From NCBI GenBank assembly GCA_050747825.1, contig JBOGJG010000319.1:1-56260 (forward strand): 56,260 bases of DNA. Direction: 5' to 3'. A program made the position numbers and the translations under genes. Below the pieces are notes generated by a model, which saw nothing but the letters and a program-made list of their open reading frames with translations, was not told the DNA's origin and did no database searches. Shown here piece by piece: positions 10,201 through 18,123 of this stretch. How positions within the stretch are numbered: position 1 is the first letter of the stretch; every line of letters starts with the position of its first letter. The DNA comes from JBOGJG01 sp050747825. GTDB taxonomy: Bacteria; Acidobacteriota; UBA6911; RPQK01; JBOGJG01.

Positions 10201-10602
10201 TTGAGAGTCCACAACAGGCGTTCCCGATTCTACCGTTATTTCGGTAGCCATTTCTCCGATCTCCATTCGAATGTCGATGCGCACCACACTCAAGGCCCCG
10301 ACATCCACCCGTTCATGGAGGAACCGCTTAAAACCAGGGAGTTCGGCACTGATCGAATAACTTCCCGGAGGCAAGTGCGTCGCTTCGTAACGCCCGGACT
10401 CGTTTGAAATTGTATTACGGTGGACGTTAGTAGCCAGATTGCTGATGGTAATTGAAACACCAGGAAGGACGGCTCCGGTCATATCCGAGACCGCGCCGGT
10501 AACGCTTCCAAACGTCGCTTGTGCGTGGGTAAATACGGGAAGCGATCCTCCAATCGCAAGAATCCAAACAATTTTGGCGAGAGGACATGGATGGAGACTC
10601 AT
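7297..10602 (-). CDS. TonB-dependent receptor, Oar-like, with carboxypeptidase-regulatory domain
   Basis: A 1101-residue outer-membrane receptor. The start at 10602 is preceded by AGGAG six bases upstream; an earlier in-frame ATG at 10644 lacks this. After a signal peptide ending near THAQA comes a CarboxypepD_reg-like domain (GSVTGAVSDMTGAVLPGVSI; GRYEATHLPPGSYSISAELP). A plug region follows with VVDSQTPTISQSRSFQQLRE, then a long beta-barrel finishing in MIGVRYDF with the terminal Phe typical of outer-membrane proteins. Receptors of this type are expanded in Acidobacteriota and are thought to import oligosaccharides or other large substrates. It heads the structural genes of the glycan operon, behind a good sigma70-type promoter. 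Confidence 0.9.
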   Translation of the reverse strand: MSLHPCPLAKIVWILAIGGSLPVFTHAQATFGSVTGAVSDMTGAVLPGVSITISNLATNVHRNTISNESGRYEATHLPPGSYSISAELPGFKRFLHERVDVGALSVVRIDIRMEIGEMATEITVESGTPVVDSQTPTISQSRSFQQLRELPVNLRGSGIVYDWSVLTPTGTQGAGSRRSFGGARSSSSYFNVDGLSSNSTGFGNQISDLSPSAEAIQEVSFSYVNSKAEFGEVGNVTAITKSGGNSFHGSLFWYNIHSALSARDFFATTRGPIDPQTGEELFTQNNQLGGSIGGPIKQNKVFFFIHYEYQRDTSPTVISPSVPTAKMREGDFSELLNLRNPIVVRNPFTGEPFLENKIPSSLLYPGSGSWQNRFYPLPNFGPSESFSANFRETASEKEQAHQSTNRLDLYLSEKHHLYGRFGYQRILFNRLPGELPAVLTDLEDTSRTGTQILIADTWTVSPGLINEFKVGYSRRFQNRSGRLPTQELVDLLGIEGLPGDQGIFVPPDVRITGFARVQMARASFVEEGFQVLDHVTWVKGRHTFKMGIDWRPQRFTQRNRSFPDFGRYDFRGGFSGFSWADFLLGLPAVTTRTAQRGTLYARFHSVAGFFQDDFQLKPNFTLNYGLRFDYDSPLVDKFDILSSFDPALGALVVPTSEALSKVPPQFPEAIPILTAERAGFPSRSLRDRDTNNFAPRLGFAYRPFGSAPTVIRGGYGIFYDLFTANLATRFVVSDGPFDLNEQFQNSIQAGSPLLTLEQPFLARGTLGSINVRGTTPDIVNPYVQQWNLSLEQDIGFETLLRLSYLGAKTTHLVYGRNINQPPPSSERFSQQRRPWPLFNEVILGENGGNQTYSAFLLHVERKMPSLYFQTSWTWAKNLTDVDDNANIEGGTFLENAFDRARERGNTQFTPRHRLIANVIWDLPLGSGKRFLNRPGLASHMMGGWKLTATLLAQTGHFLTPRYSRGDPANVGINCGSFTCRPDRLSDGNLPKRDRSIEGWFDTAAFVPPPNGRFGNAGTGIIEGPGRAVLHLGLFKRFALTESTGLRVQVTATNVLNHPAFGDPAVNISAPGSVGTISSLIDRRDRDFALPREVMIGVRYDF

Positions 10603-10676
10603 ACCTTTCTCCTGTAATGGGCGCCGAGACTCCGCCCGATTCATCAGATGTCAGATCATTTTGCCGAATGACAGGA

Positions 10677-10705
10677 ATTTAACAGCGATCTTCACAGTCT
10701 GTCAA
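10677..10705 (-). promoter_or_regulatory. Promoter of the TonB-receptor operon
   Basis: On the minus strand TTGACA (10705-10700) is followed after exactly 17 bp by TTAAAT (10682-10677). The predicted start of transcription is about 70 bp before the receptor ATG. This gives the receptor its own promoter in addition to any read-through from the regulator gene. A purine-rich tract (about 10706-10790) lies just upstream of the -35 box. Confidence 0.6.
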
Positions 10706-10821
10706 GAGAAAAGAGAACAGAGAAGAACAGAGAACTATCGGGAAACTCGAAGGCGACAAAAAACGGAAGGAACCGGGAAAAGCGCGAGGCCGATCTTGCC
10801 TGGGAAAGTGGCAAAAGCCCC

Positions 10822-11607
10822 TCAGCCACGCATTAAAAGCAGGGAGATGTAATTGGCCGTCGAGTACTCTTTTCCTACGACCGAGAATAATCGTTCAGCG
10901 GCGTTGGTCAGATGGATCAGCATGGAGGCGGCCGCTCGGTCCGGTTGCCGGTTGAAGACTGCTCGAAGGATCTCGTTATGTTCCCGAACGATCTCTTCCA
11001 CTACGGGCTGGCGGTTGACCGCCTTGGTGATCCAGATCTCCAGCAACTTTCGCATTCCGTTGATGAGGTGTACCAGCACGCTGTTGTGGCTGGCACGAGC
11101 AAGCAAGACGTGATATTCGACATCGCACTGCGAGGCCTGGGCCGGTAGGGCCGCAGTCTCGGCCATCTTGGTCATGACGGTCTCCAAGGCGCGCCGGTCC
11201 GTTTCGTCGTGCCGCTCGGCCGCCAAACGGACCGACTCCACCTCCAAGATGCGCCGGACCTCGATGACTTCCTGCACAGTCGAGCGCTGGAGCATCAACC
11301 CGAGACCGATCAATCGCTCCACCGGCAGGTCATTTTGGGCGCTCACGTAAGTGCCCGAACCCTGGCGCGATTGGATGGCTCCAATGAACGCCAGTGAACT
11401 CACTGATTCCCGAAGTGTGGAGCGCCCGACGCCCAGCCGTTCACAAAGCTCGCGCTCAGTCGGAAGTCGGGAACCCGGCTGAGAAGACGCCACCAGTCGC
11501 GCCAGCCGTGCTGTCGTTTCCAGGGCCAAATCCTGACGTGTGATCTTCTCAGGGGCGTCTGGCCCTTGCTCGTCGGTCGCCACTTTTTCTGGTGCAGCTC
11601 GATCCAA
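10822..11607 (-). CDS. GntR-family (FadR subfamily) transcription regulator
   Basis: A 261-residue regulator. The N-terminal winged helix-turn-helix is at about residues 25-90 (GSRLPTERELCERLGVGRST, LRESVSSLAFIGAIQSRQGS). It is followed by an all-helical FCD ligand domain with the usual spaced residues (DVEYHVLLARASHN; REHNEILRAV). The best start is TTG at 11607, with AAGGAG 9 nt upstream. FCD regulators usually sense small carboxylic acids, including sugar acids, and repress nearby catabolic genes. The position directly upstream of the TonB-receptor operon, on the same strand, suggests it controls that operon. A perfect palindrome at its own transcription start points to autoregulation. Confidence 0.88.
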   Translation of the reverse strand: MDRAAPEKVATDEQGPDAPEKITRQDLALETTARLARLVASSQPGSRLPTERELCERLGVGRSTLRESVSSLAFIGAIQSRQGSGTYVSAQNDLPVERLIGLGLMLQRSTVQEVIEVRRILEVESVRLAAERHDETDRRALETVMTKMAETAALPAQASQCDVEYHVLLARASHNSVLVHLINGMRKLLEIWITKAVNRQPVVEEIVREHNEILRAVFNRQPDRAAASMLIHLTNAAERLFSVVGKEYSTANYISLLLMRG

Positions 11608-11636
11608 AACTCGTCACTCCTTACCATCCGTACACG

Positions 11637-11689
11637 AATTGACTGATCAATTTGTAATTTTATAGCAGATTGACGCTGGCTGCTGTCAA
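11637..11689 (-). promoter_or_regulatory. Promoter and palindromic operator of the FadR-type gene
   Basis: Minus strand: TTGACA at 11689-11684 and an extended -10 (TGC then TATAAA, -10 at 11664-11659), spacing 19. Immediately downstream, covering the expected +1 to +16, is a perfect 6-4-6 palindrome AATTGA-CTGA-TCAATT at 11637-11652. The position over the start site is typical of a repressor operator. That the neighbouring FadR-type protein binds it is inferred. Confidence 0.6.
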
Positions 11690-11767
11690 GCTACGACACC
11701 CGTCGAGCGAAAATGGACTGACATCTGAACCATGTTAGAGGTGTCATCGCTTTCAAGTTTTTCACGT

Positions 11768-11984
11768 TCATTCGCCCAGACTGCGCATTTTGTACTCGGG
11801 ATTGGGGCGCGGCAGGGGGCCATTCGTCCGGTCCAGCCAGGTCTTCATGCGGTGGTGCAAATCTCGGGTGCGAGCGGCGTCTTGCTCGGCGAGATATTTC
11901 TTGCTTCCCTGATGTTGGCGGCCAGGTTGTAGAGTTCCAGACGATCGTCCTCGAAAAACCAGAGCAGCTTGTGACGGTGCTCGA
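11768..11984 (-). pseudogene. Sulfatase C-terminal remnant
   Basis: Leftward reading gives KLLWFFEDDRLELYNLAANI and, after a one-base shift near 11895-11905, KYLAEQDAARTRDLHHRMK then GPLPRPNPEY and a stop. This is the standard C-terminal end of family S1 arylsulfatases. It closely resembles the C-terminus of the broken sulfatase at 14199-15349 (YKLIEFFEDGHVGLYNLAED ... LPKPNPDF). Everything upstream, including the catalytic Cys motif, has been replaced by an IS91 transposase fragment. The gene may once have preceded the FadR-type regulator in the same orientation. Confidence 0.7.
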
Positions 11985-12318
11985 TCGGCTCTAAGATCTG
12001 TTGGGTCACCCATTCGACGAAGGCCGCCACGCGTTTGGCCTGACAGGACGGACAGAAGTAACGCGTCTTACAGGAAAAGGCGAGCAGATATTCGTGATGG
12101 CAGTCCGCGCAGCGGATGCGGGCAAAGCCGTGGCGGAAGATCCCGCACTCCAGAAAACGCTCCACCGTCTTCTCCACCACCGGGCGCAGGGGGCCCTGCT
12201 CCTTCTCGTAAAAATAGGGGTAGCTCTCCCGGAACTCCGGCCAGTAATCCTGAAGGCACTGGTAGAAGGCCGTGTTTTCCGGGTGGCGCGGCCGGTAGGC
12301 GCCTGCGAGCGTCATCAC
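11985..12318 (-). pseudogene. IS91-type transposase, N-terminal zinc-binding fragment
   Basis: The first ~110 residues of an IS91-family transposase. YRPRHPENTAFYQCLQDYWP leads in, then a zinc-ribbon-like cluster (IRCADCHHEYLLAFSC and FCPSCQAKR), and the match stops at EPIEHRH. IS91 proteins normally continue with a catalytic Tyr domain after this point. Here the frame passes directly into sulfatase sequence, so the element is decapitated at a junction near 11985. No ori-IS or ter-IS end could be recognised. Confidence 0.72.
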
Positions 12319-12374
12319 CTACTGGTAACGCTCGTCTCCGGAAAACCTACGAACTCAGAATAGATGAGGATGAG

Positions 12375-13806
12375 ATGCTTTCCTTCGCGCAGCGGCCTGG
12401 CTTTTCCCCGCTCAAACAGGTGGCCGACGCGCTCGGCCTTTCGAGCATTTCAGGAAACCATCGCTTGGGCAAACTGGCGCTGTTTTTAACCCTGGCCCGA
12501 GTGGCCCACCAGGGCTCGCGCCTGTCGGCCGTGCGTTGGGCCCAGGATCAGGCGGTGGAGGAGGTCCTGGGCTTGGGCGCCTTTGACGAAGACGGCCTGT
12601 ACGGGGCCTTGGACGATTTGGCCCGCCGCCAGGAGAAGATCGAACAGCGGCTCTATGAGCGCTACGTGAAAAGACGGGGCGGAGCGCCGATCCTGTTTTT
12701 GTACGATGTGACCAGCACCTATTTGGAAGGCGAGAACAATGAGTTAGCCGAGTTTGGTTACAACCGAGACGGCAAGCGCGGTAAGTTACAGATTGTGGTG
12801 GGATTACTGACCGATGCGGAAGGGGAGCCGCCGGCGGTCCGGGTGTTCTCGGGAAGCCGGTCGGATCCGACCACGGTGGCCGATCAGATCGAGATTTTAA
12901 AGCAGCGCTTTCACGTGCAAGAGGTGGTCTTCGTGGGCGATCGAGGCATGGTGAAATGGAAAGGCAAGCAGGCGCTCAGCGAGGCCGGCCTGCGTTATCT
13001 CACGGCGCTCACGGACCCTCAGATGCGCAAGTTGCTCAAGCGGGGGAGCTGCAGCTGAATTTATTTGAAGAAAAGGGGTGCGAGGTGGAGGCCGAGGGCG
13101 TGCGCTACGTGCTGCGCAAAACGAAGCGGAAGCGGGTAAGGAGCAGCATCGGCTGGAGGACAAATTGAGCCGGTTGGAGGCGAAGGTGGCAGCGCGCAAC
13201 CACCAGGTCGCCCACAGCCCGCACTGTCAGCCTGAAGCCGGGTTACGGCGACTGAACGAGTGGGTCCGGCAGCACAAAATCGCCGGTTGGGTTTCCCTGA
13301 CCCCGGAGGAGCGATCGATTCGGATCGAAATCCAGGAGGAGGCCCGCCGGCAAGCCACCGAGTTGGCGGGCTGTTATGTGATTGAGACCGATGTCGCCAA
13401 AGAGCTTTTAGATGCTCAAACGGCCCACGATCGTTACAAAGATCTGGCTGGTTTAGAACAGGAGCTGCGCACCCTGAAGACGGGGTTGCTCGAGATTCGG
13501 CCGGTGTTTGTGCGCAAGGAAGAACGCACCCGAGGCCATGTCTTCGTCTGTCTTCTGGCTCTGAAAATCAGCCGGGAAGTGCACAAGCGATGGGCGGCGG
13601 TTTTTGGCACCACCGACAGCGATCCCTACGCCGTCACCCTGAAGGATGCCTTGGCCGCTCTCGGCCGGCTTTGCTGGCTGCTCTACCCAGTTCAAGAGGG
13701 CCTCAGCTTCCCTCTTCTCCCCCAACCGGACGCGCACCAAACCCGCATCCTGCAAGCTCTCAACCTTCACCTCCCGTCGAAAATCAAACATGTAGACAGG
13801 CGCTAA
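12375..13806 (+). pseudogene. IS1634-type transposase, frameshifted
   Basis: A DDE transposase of the IS4 superfamily, IS1634 group, in three reading-frame pieces. The first piece contains LGKLALFLTLARVAHQGSRL, the first catalytic Asp in ILFLYDVTSTYLEGENN and the second in VVFVGDRGMVKWKGK. A frameshift at the G run near 13044 moves into GELQLNLFEEKGCEVEAEG, and a second near 13125 leads into the last part. That part contains AGCYVIETDV, YKDLAGLEQELRTLKTGLLE (catalytic Glu region) and VFVRKEERTRGHVFVCLLAL. The usual ~50-residue N-terminal extension is also missing. The two shifts plus the truncation make it a dead copy, although a homopolymer sequencing error at the G run cannot be excluded. 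Confidence 0.8.
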
Positions 13807-13842
13807 TCCTTCCCCCCTTGGTCTTAACTCGCCTAATTATCT

Positions 13843-13995
13843 TCACTTACGGTCGCAATCCTGTTTGGATTCGAGGGAAGATCCGTCGGGCTTGCGGCCA
13901 TCTCTAAGGCGAACCTGAACGCACTGGTACCCCATGCCTGATTCCGGCAATTCGACCAAATGTTCAATCCATTTATCGTCGAGTGTGACTTGCAT
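13843..13995 (-). CDS. Small hypothetical protein, possibly a relic
   Basis: A 50-codon frame beginning MQVTLDDKWIEHLVELPESG and continuing MGYQCVQVRLRDGR. From memory, this opening resembles a group of short conserved bacterial proteins that share the pattern E-S-G-M-G-Y-Q; the usual C-terminal half appears lost. Just upstream on the same strand (about 14160-14002) another frame reads RRFDPYRVKTGMDTVAPAYG then QPGGGEEVIFDNGAPAGTF. This vaguely recalls the APxxGQPGGG signature of TNT-type toxin domains. The two could be remnants of an effector/partner pair, but that is speculative. Otherwise 13807-14198 holds nothing recognisable. Confidence 0.35.
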   Translation of the reverse strand: MQVTLDDKWIEHLVELPESGMGYQCVQVRLRDGRKPDGSSLESKQDCDRK

Positions 13996-14198
13996 GGAAA
14001 CTCATGGCCCGGGTGGAATTTGTGTCCTGCCCTTGAATGTCCCAGCTGGTGCTCCATTGTCAAATATCACTTCTTCCCCACCGCCTGGCTGCCCGTAAGC
14101 CGGAGCCACTGTATCCATTCCTGTCTTTACCCTATACGGGTCAAATCGCCTCCAGCGATAGCGCACTTATTTATGTTACGAAGCACTAATTAGCTTCC

Positions 14199-15349
14199 AT
14201 GGGGATGCATTTCAGTAATGCCTATGCGGCTGCTCCCAATTGCTCTCCCACGCGGGCCAGCATCCTCACCGGAAAGTGGCCCGCTCGCCTGCGTCTGACC
14301 CAGTACCTGCCAGGCAACAGCGACCGCCTGAGCTTTACCAAGCTCCTTCAGCCTGACTTGCCGGAGGGGCTGCCGCTGAAGGAATCGACCATTGCGGAGA
14401 CCCTCGGCGCGCTGGGTTACGCTACGGCAAGCGTCGGAAAGTGGCACCTGGGAGATGATCGATTTTTGCCCCAGTACCAGGGTTTTGACCTTAATTTCGG
14501 CGGCGGTCCGCAGGGACACCACACGACCATGTTTGCCCCCTATGAAACGCTCAATATCGCGGATGCCCAGCCCGGCGAGTATTTGACGGATCGATTGACT
14601 CGTGGAGCAGAGCGGTTTCTGGAAGCCAACCGCGAACGCCCCTTTTTTCTTTACTTGTCGTTTTATGCGGTCCACAGTCCGATCCAGGGGAAGCAGGAGT
14701 TGGTTGAAAAGTACCAGGCCAAACCGAGATCTGACCCGAACAGTGATCCCGCCTACGCGGCCATGGTGCAGGGAGTGGATCAGAGTGTCGGCCGGGTCCA
14801 GATGAAATTGTAAGAACTTGAGATCAATGATCAGACCGTGATTTTCTTGTTTTCCGACAATGGCGGCGTAAGCCGGCTGGCGGTATCCGCGAGCCTCTGA
14901 TCGTTTACTGGCCGGGAGTGAACCCAGCCGGCGGCGTCTCCCACACGCCGGTCAGCAGCGTCGATTTTTATCCGACTATTCTGGAGATTGCCGGAGTGCG
15001 CGGTACCGTTCTCCGTCCATCAGACGGCCTCAGCCTGGTCCCCATCCTGCGCGGCAGCGGCTCACTTGAGCGCCGGGCCCTCTACTGGCATTACCCGCAT
15101 TATTCCAACGCCGGCAGCCCTCCCTGCGCCGCCATCCGGGATGGTGACTACAAGTTAATCGAGTTCTTCGAAGATGGGCATGTGGGACTTTACAATCTGG
15201 CTGAAGACCTGCGCGAGAGCCACGATCTTGCCGCCGAAATACCCGAAAAGGCCGGGGATCTGCTGAGAAAGCTGCGACTCTGGCGAGATTCCATAAACGC
15301 CGCCCTGCCCAAGCCTAATCCAGACTTCGAGCCTGCTGCCGACCGCTGA
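14199..15349 (+). pseudogene. Broken arylsulfatase (family S1)
   Basis: The 5' piece reads MGMHFSNAYAAAPNCSPTRA, containing the CxPxR formylglycine motif, followed by SVGKWHLGDD and PFFLYLSFYAVHSPI. The N-terminal metal-binding part that should precede it is missing. After IFLFSDNGGV the frame breaks. GGIREPLIVYWPGV resumes in another frame with roughly 30-40 residues deleted, and the C-terminus runs from 14918 (SSVDFYPTILEIAGV) to NPDFEP. So this is an N-truncated, internally deleted, frameshifted sulfatase. It resembles the C-terminal fragment at 11768-11984. Live sulfatases of the type remove sulfate esters from polysaccharides in the periplasm. Confidence 0.85.
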
Positions 15350-15401
15350 CAGGCGCGACTTGTGGGTGGAAGGCGAACACTCTGTTTATAATGTCTGAAG
15401 C

Positions 15402-16766
15402 ATGCCTGCCATTTTCCGATTCTTCACTGTCCTTTTAATACTGGCGGCGGCTCAGGCGCCTCTCGCGGCGGCCCAGGAGTGGAAGGCCGGCGTGGCGAAA
15501 GTTCTGATTACTCCGGAGGGATCGCTTTGGCAGGCCGGATTTGCGGCCCGAACGAGGCCTTCCGAGGGAACACTCCAGCCGCTTTATGCCAAAGCTTTGG
15601 CTCTGGAGGATCAGGCGGGCAATCACACCGTCCTGATTACGGCCGACCTGCTGGGGTTCACTGCCGAAATGAGCCGCAACATCTCTCAGCGGGCACAGGA
15701 GAAGTACGGCCTGCCTCGCGATCGTCTGCTTTTCAATGCCAGCCACACGCATGGAGGGCCGATCGTGGGCAGAATGCTGGCGGTCGCTTATCCTCTCGAC
15801 CGCAGGCAGTGGGAAGACGTAGCCGAGTATACGCGCCGCCTGGAAGATAAGATCCTGGCTCTGATTGGCGCTGCCCTGGCAGATTTGGCGCCTGCTCGTC
15901 TCAGCGCAGGAAAAACCCAGGCGATGTTTGCCGCCAACCGAAGAGTGCCAACCGAGAACGGCTACCAGGGAGGTGTCAACCGGCTGGGCCCGGTCGATCA
16001 CAATGTGCCGTTTCTGGCAGTGGACGACTCGCGGGGACAGCTCCGGGGAATTGTCTTCAGTTATGCCTGCCACAACACGACTGTTCCCGCGCAGGAGTAC
16101 CGCTTTCATGGCGACTGGGCCGGATACAGCCAGGCATGGCTGGAAGAGACCTATCCCGATGCCACCGCTTTTTTCCTGAATGGCTGCGGAGCTGACGCCA
16201 ATGCCTATCCCCGGGGCAGCGTGGAATGGGCCAGCCGCCATGGTGAGACACTGGCCAGGGCGGTCCATGAGGCCCTTACTGGTCCGCTGGAAGCCGTTCA
16301 CGGACCGGTGAAGTCCACGCTTGAAGAAATTTCCCTGGCTTTCGCCACTCCACCGGGCAGAAGGGAACTGGAAGTCCGGCTGCAGGGCGGCAACGTTTAC
16401 GAACGGCGGCATGCCCGGGAAATGCTCGAGATTCTGGATGAGAAAGGCGCCATTCCGACCAATTATCCTTATTTCCTTCAGGTCTGGCAGTTTGGTCCGG
16501 ATTTCACGCTGGTGGCCCTGGCCGGTGAGGTGGTCGTGGATTACGCCCTGCGGCTGAAAAAGGAGCTCGGTCCCGGAACCATCTGGGTGGCCGGCTACAG
16601 TAATGACGTGTCCGCCTATATCCCCTCCCGACGCATTCTCGAGGAGGGCGGCTACGAGGGAGGTGGGGCCATGCTCTACTACGTTCAGCCGGGGCCGTTC
16701 ACGATCTCAGTTGAGGCAACGATCATCAATAAAGTCCGCCAGATGGTGAAACGTCTCCGCCGGTAG
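15402..16766 (+). CDS. Neutral/alkaline ceramidase-like secreted hydrolase
   Basis: A 454-residue protein with a signal peptide (FRFFTVLLILAAAQAPLAAA). It matches the N-terminal catalytic domain of neutral non-lysosomal ceramidases: WKAGVAKVLITPEG, LLFNASHTHGG (zinc-binding HxH), FSYACHNTTVPAQEYRFHGD and FFLNGCGADANAYPRG. That last stretch occupies the place of the active-site loop. True ceramidases are ~650 residues with an extra C-terminal domain; this one lacks it. In soil and marine bacteria such short forms are common in glycan loci and their substrate is not established. A TATAAT box lies nine bases before the ATG with no ribosome binding site, suggesting a leaderless transcript. Confidence 0.8.
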   Translation: MPAIFRFFTVLLILAAAQAPLAAAQEWKAGVAKVLITPEGSLWQAGFAARTRPSEGTLQPLYAKALALEDQAGNHTVLITADLLGFTAEMSRNISQRAQEKYGLPRDRLLFNASHTHGGPIVGRMLAVAYPLDRRQWEDVAEYTRRLEDKILALIGAALADLAPARLSAGKTQAMFAANRRVPTENGYQGGVNRLGPVDHNVPFLAVDDSRGQLRGIVFSYACHNTTVPAQEYRFHGDWAGYSQAWLEETYPDATAFFLNGCGADANAYPRGSVEWASRHGETLARAVHEALTGPLEAVHGPVKSTLEEISLAFATPPGRRELEVRLQGGNVYERRHAREMLEILDEKGAIPTNYPYFLQVWQFGPDFTLVALAGEVVVDYALRLKKELGPGTIWVAGYSNDVSAYIPSRRILEEGGYEGGGAMLYYVQPGPFTISVEATIINKVRQMVKRLRR

Positions 16767-16815
16767 CACTCTGGGAATTGCTAATTCTCGCTCGGATTCT
16801 TTAATATCTATATTG

Positions 16816-18123
16816 ATGAACAATTCACTCAAAATCCAGTTGGTCTTGCCTGTCCTTATTTCCAGTTTCTTGTGGGCCTGTCAACCTCCCCCGGAGGAAA
16901 GCCTGGCCGCGGCGGTCGATCTCCCCGCGCCCGATCCCGACAATGGCCGCATCCAGTTGCCGGAGGGATTTGCGGCGCTGGTGGTGGCAGACGATCTCGG
17001 CGTGGCGCGCCATTTAGCCGTTCGAGACAACGGTGACGTCTATGTGGCGTTGAACCGGCTGCAGGACGGCCACGGGATCGTCGCCCTGCGGGACACGAAT
17101 GAAGATGGGCGCGCCGATGTCATCGAGCGCTTTGGCGAGTTTCCGGGCACCGGCCTTGGAATCCGCAACGGTTATCTCTACTTTGCCTCCAACCAGGCGG
17201 TGCTGCGCTACAGGTTGCGTGAAGGCGAGCTGCTTCCCGACCCGGAGCCGGAGACGATCGTGGAAGGTTTCCCGGAACAGTCCCCGCACGCCGCCAAGCC
17301 GTTTGCTTTTGACGATGCCGGCCATATCTACGTGGATGTGGGCGCGCCTTCCAATGCCTGCCAGGAGCAGGCGCGCACTCCGGGATCTCCTGGTCTGGAC
17401 CCCTGCCCGCAGTTGGAGCGGCAAGCCGGAGTCTGGAGATTTGACGCGGATCGTCCCGGTCAGGACCAGGCGGCCGACGGCTATCGCTATGCCGGCGGAA
17501 TCCGCCACTCGGTCGCCATCGAATGGAATCCCGATCAGGGTGAGCTTTACACCGTTCAGCACGGCCGCGACCAGTTGAGTTTCCTGTGGCCGGAGCTTTT
17601 CACCGCCGAGCAGAACGCCGAGCTGCCCTCGGAAGAATTCCTGCTGGTAAAGGAAGGCTCCAATTACGGCTGGCCGTATTGCTACTACGACCACATCCAG
17701 AAAAAGCGCGTGCTGGCGCCGGAGTACGGCGGAGATGGAAACGAGGTGGGACGCTGCGCGGACTTCGGGGAGCCAATCCTGACCTTCGCAGGGCACTGGG
17801 GACCGAATGACCTGATTTTTTATTCGGGAGACCAGTTTCCGGAGCGCTACCAGAAAGGGGCATTGATTGCATTCCACGGCTCCTGGAACCGGGCGCCGTT
17901 GCCCCAGGGCGGCTATCTGATTGCCTTCGTACCCTTCGAGGGGGATCGCCCGGCCGGCGACTGGGAGCGATTTGCCGACGGTTTTGCAGGCGTTGATCCT
18001 ATTGAAAGCCCCGACGACGCGCGCTTTCGTCCCACCGGGCTGGCCCAGGGACCGGACGGCTCGCTGTACATCTCCGAGACCGAGACGGGCCGCATCTGGA
18101 GGGTCATCTACACGGGGGAATAG
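16816..18123 (+). CDS. PQQ-dependent sugar dehydrogenase-like lipoprotein
   Basis: About 435 residues with a lipoprotein-type N-terminus (SSFLWACQPPPEES). The beta-propeller has the signatures of the soluble aldose/sorbosone dehydrogenase group: GGIRHSVAIEWNPDQGELY, VQHGRDQLSFLWPE, GSNYGWPYCYYDH, FAGHWGPNDLIFYSGDQFPE, IAFHGSWNRAP and RPTGLAQGPDGSLYISETET. Enzymes of this group oxidise sugars in the periplasm using pyrroloquinoline quinone. TTG at 16813 precedes ATG 16816. The frame ends in RVIYTGE, right after a run of five G, and a cytochrome c domain begins immediately in the next frame. One extra G would fuse the two into a dehydrogenase-cytochrome protein. Confidence 0.82.
   Translation: MNNSLKIQLVLPVLISSFLWACQPPPEESLAAAVDLPAPDPDNGRIQLPEGFAALVVADDLGVARHLAVRDNGDVYVALNRLQDGHGIVALRDTNEDGRADVIERFGEFPGTGLGIRNGYLYFASNQAVLRYRLREGELLPDPEPETIVEGFPEQSPHAAKPFAFDDAGHIYVDVGAPSNACQEQARTPGSPGLDPCPQLERQAGVWRFDADRPGQDQAADGYRYAGGIRHSVAIEWNPDQGELYTVQHGRDQLSFLWPELFTAEQNAELPSEEFLLVKEGSNYGWPYCYYDHIQKKRVLAPEYGGDGNEVGRCADFGEPILTFAGHWGPNDLIFYSGDQFPERYQKGALIAFHGSWNRAPLPQGGYLIAFVPFEGDRPAGDWERFADGFAGVDPIESPDDARFRPTGLAQGPDGSLYISETETGRIWRVIYTGE

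Noticed and set aside
12956..13168. Programmed frameshift in the IS1634 transposase
   Set aside because: Two shifts plus a missing N-terminus are better explained by decay or a homopolymer error; this family is not known to me for programmed slippage.
18114..18123. Selenocysteine or stop read-through joining the sugar dehydrogenase to cytochrome c
   Set aside because: The stop is TAG and the cytochrome is in a different frame, so read-through cannot join them; only a frameshift can.
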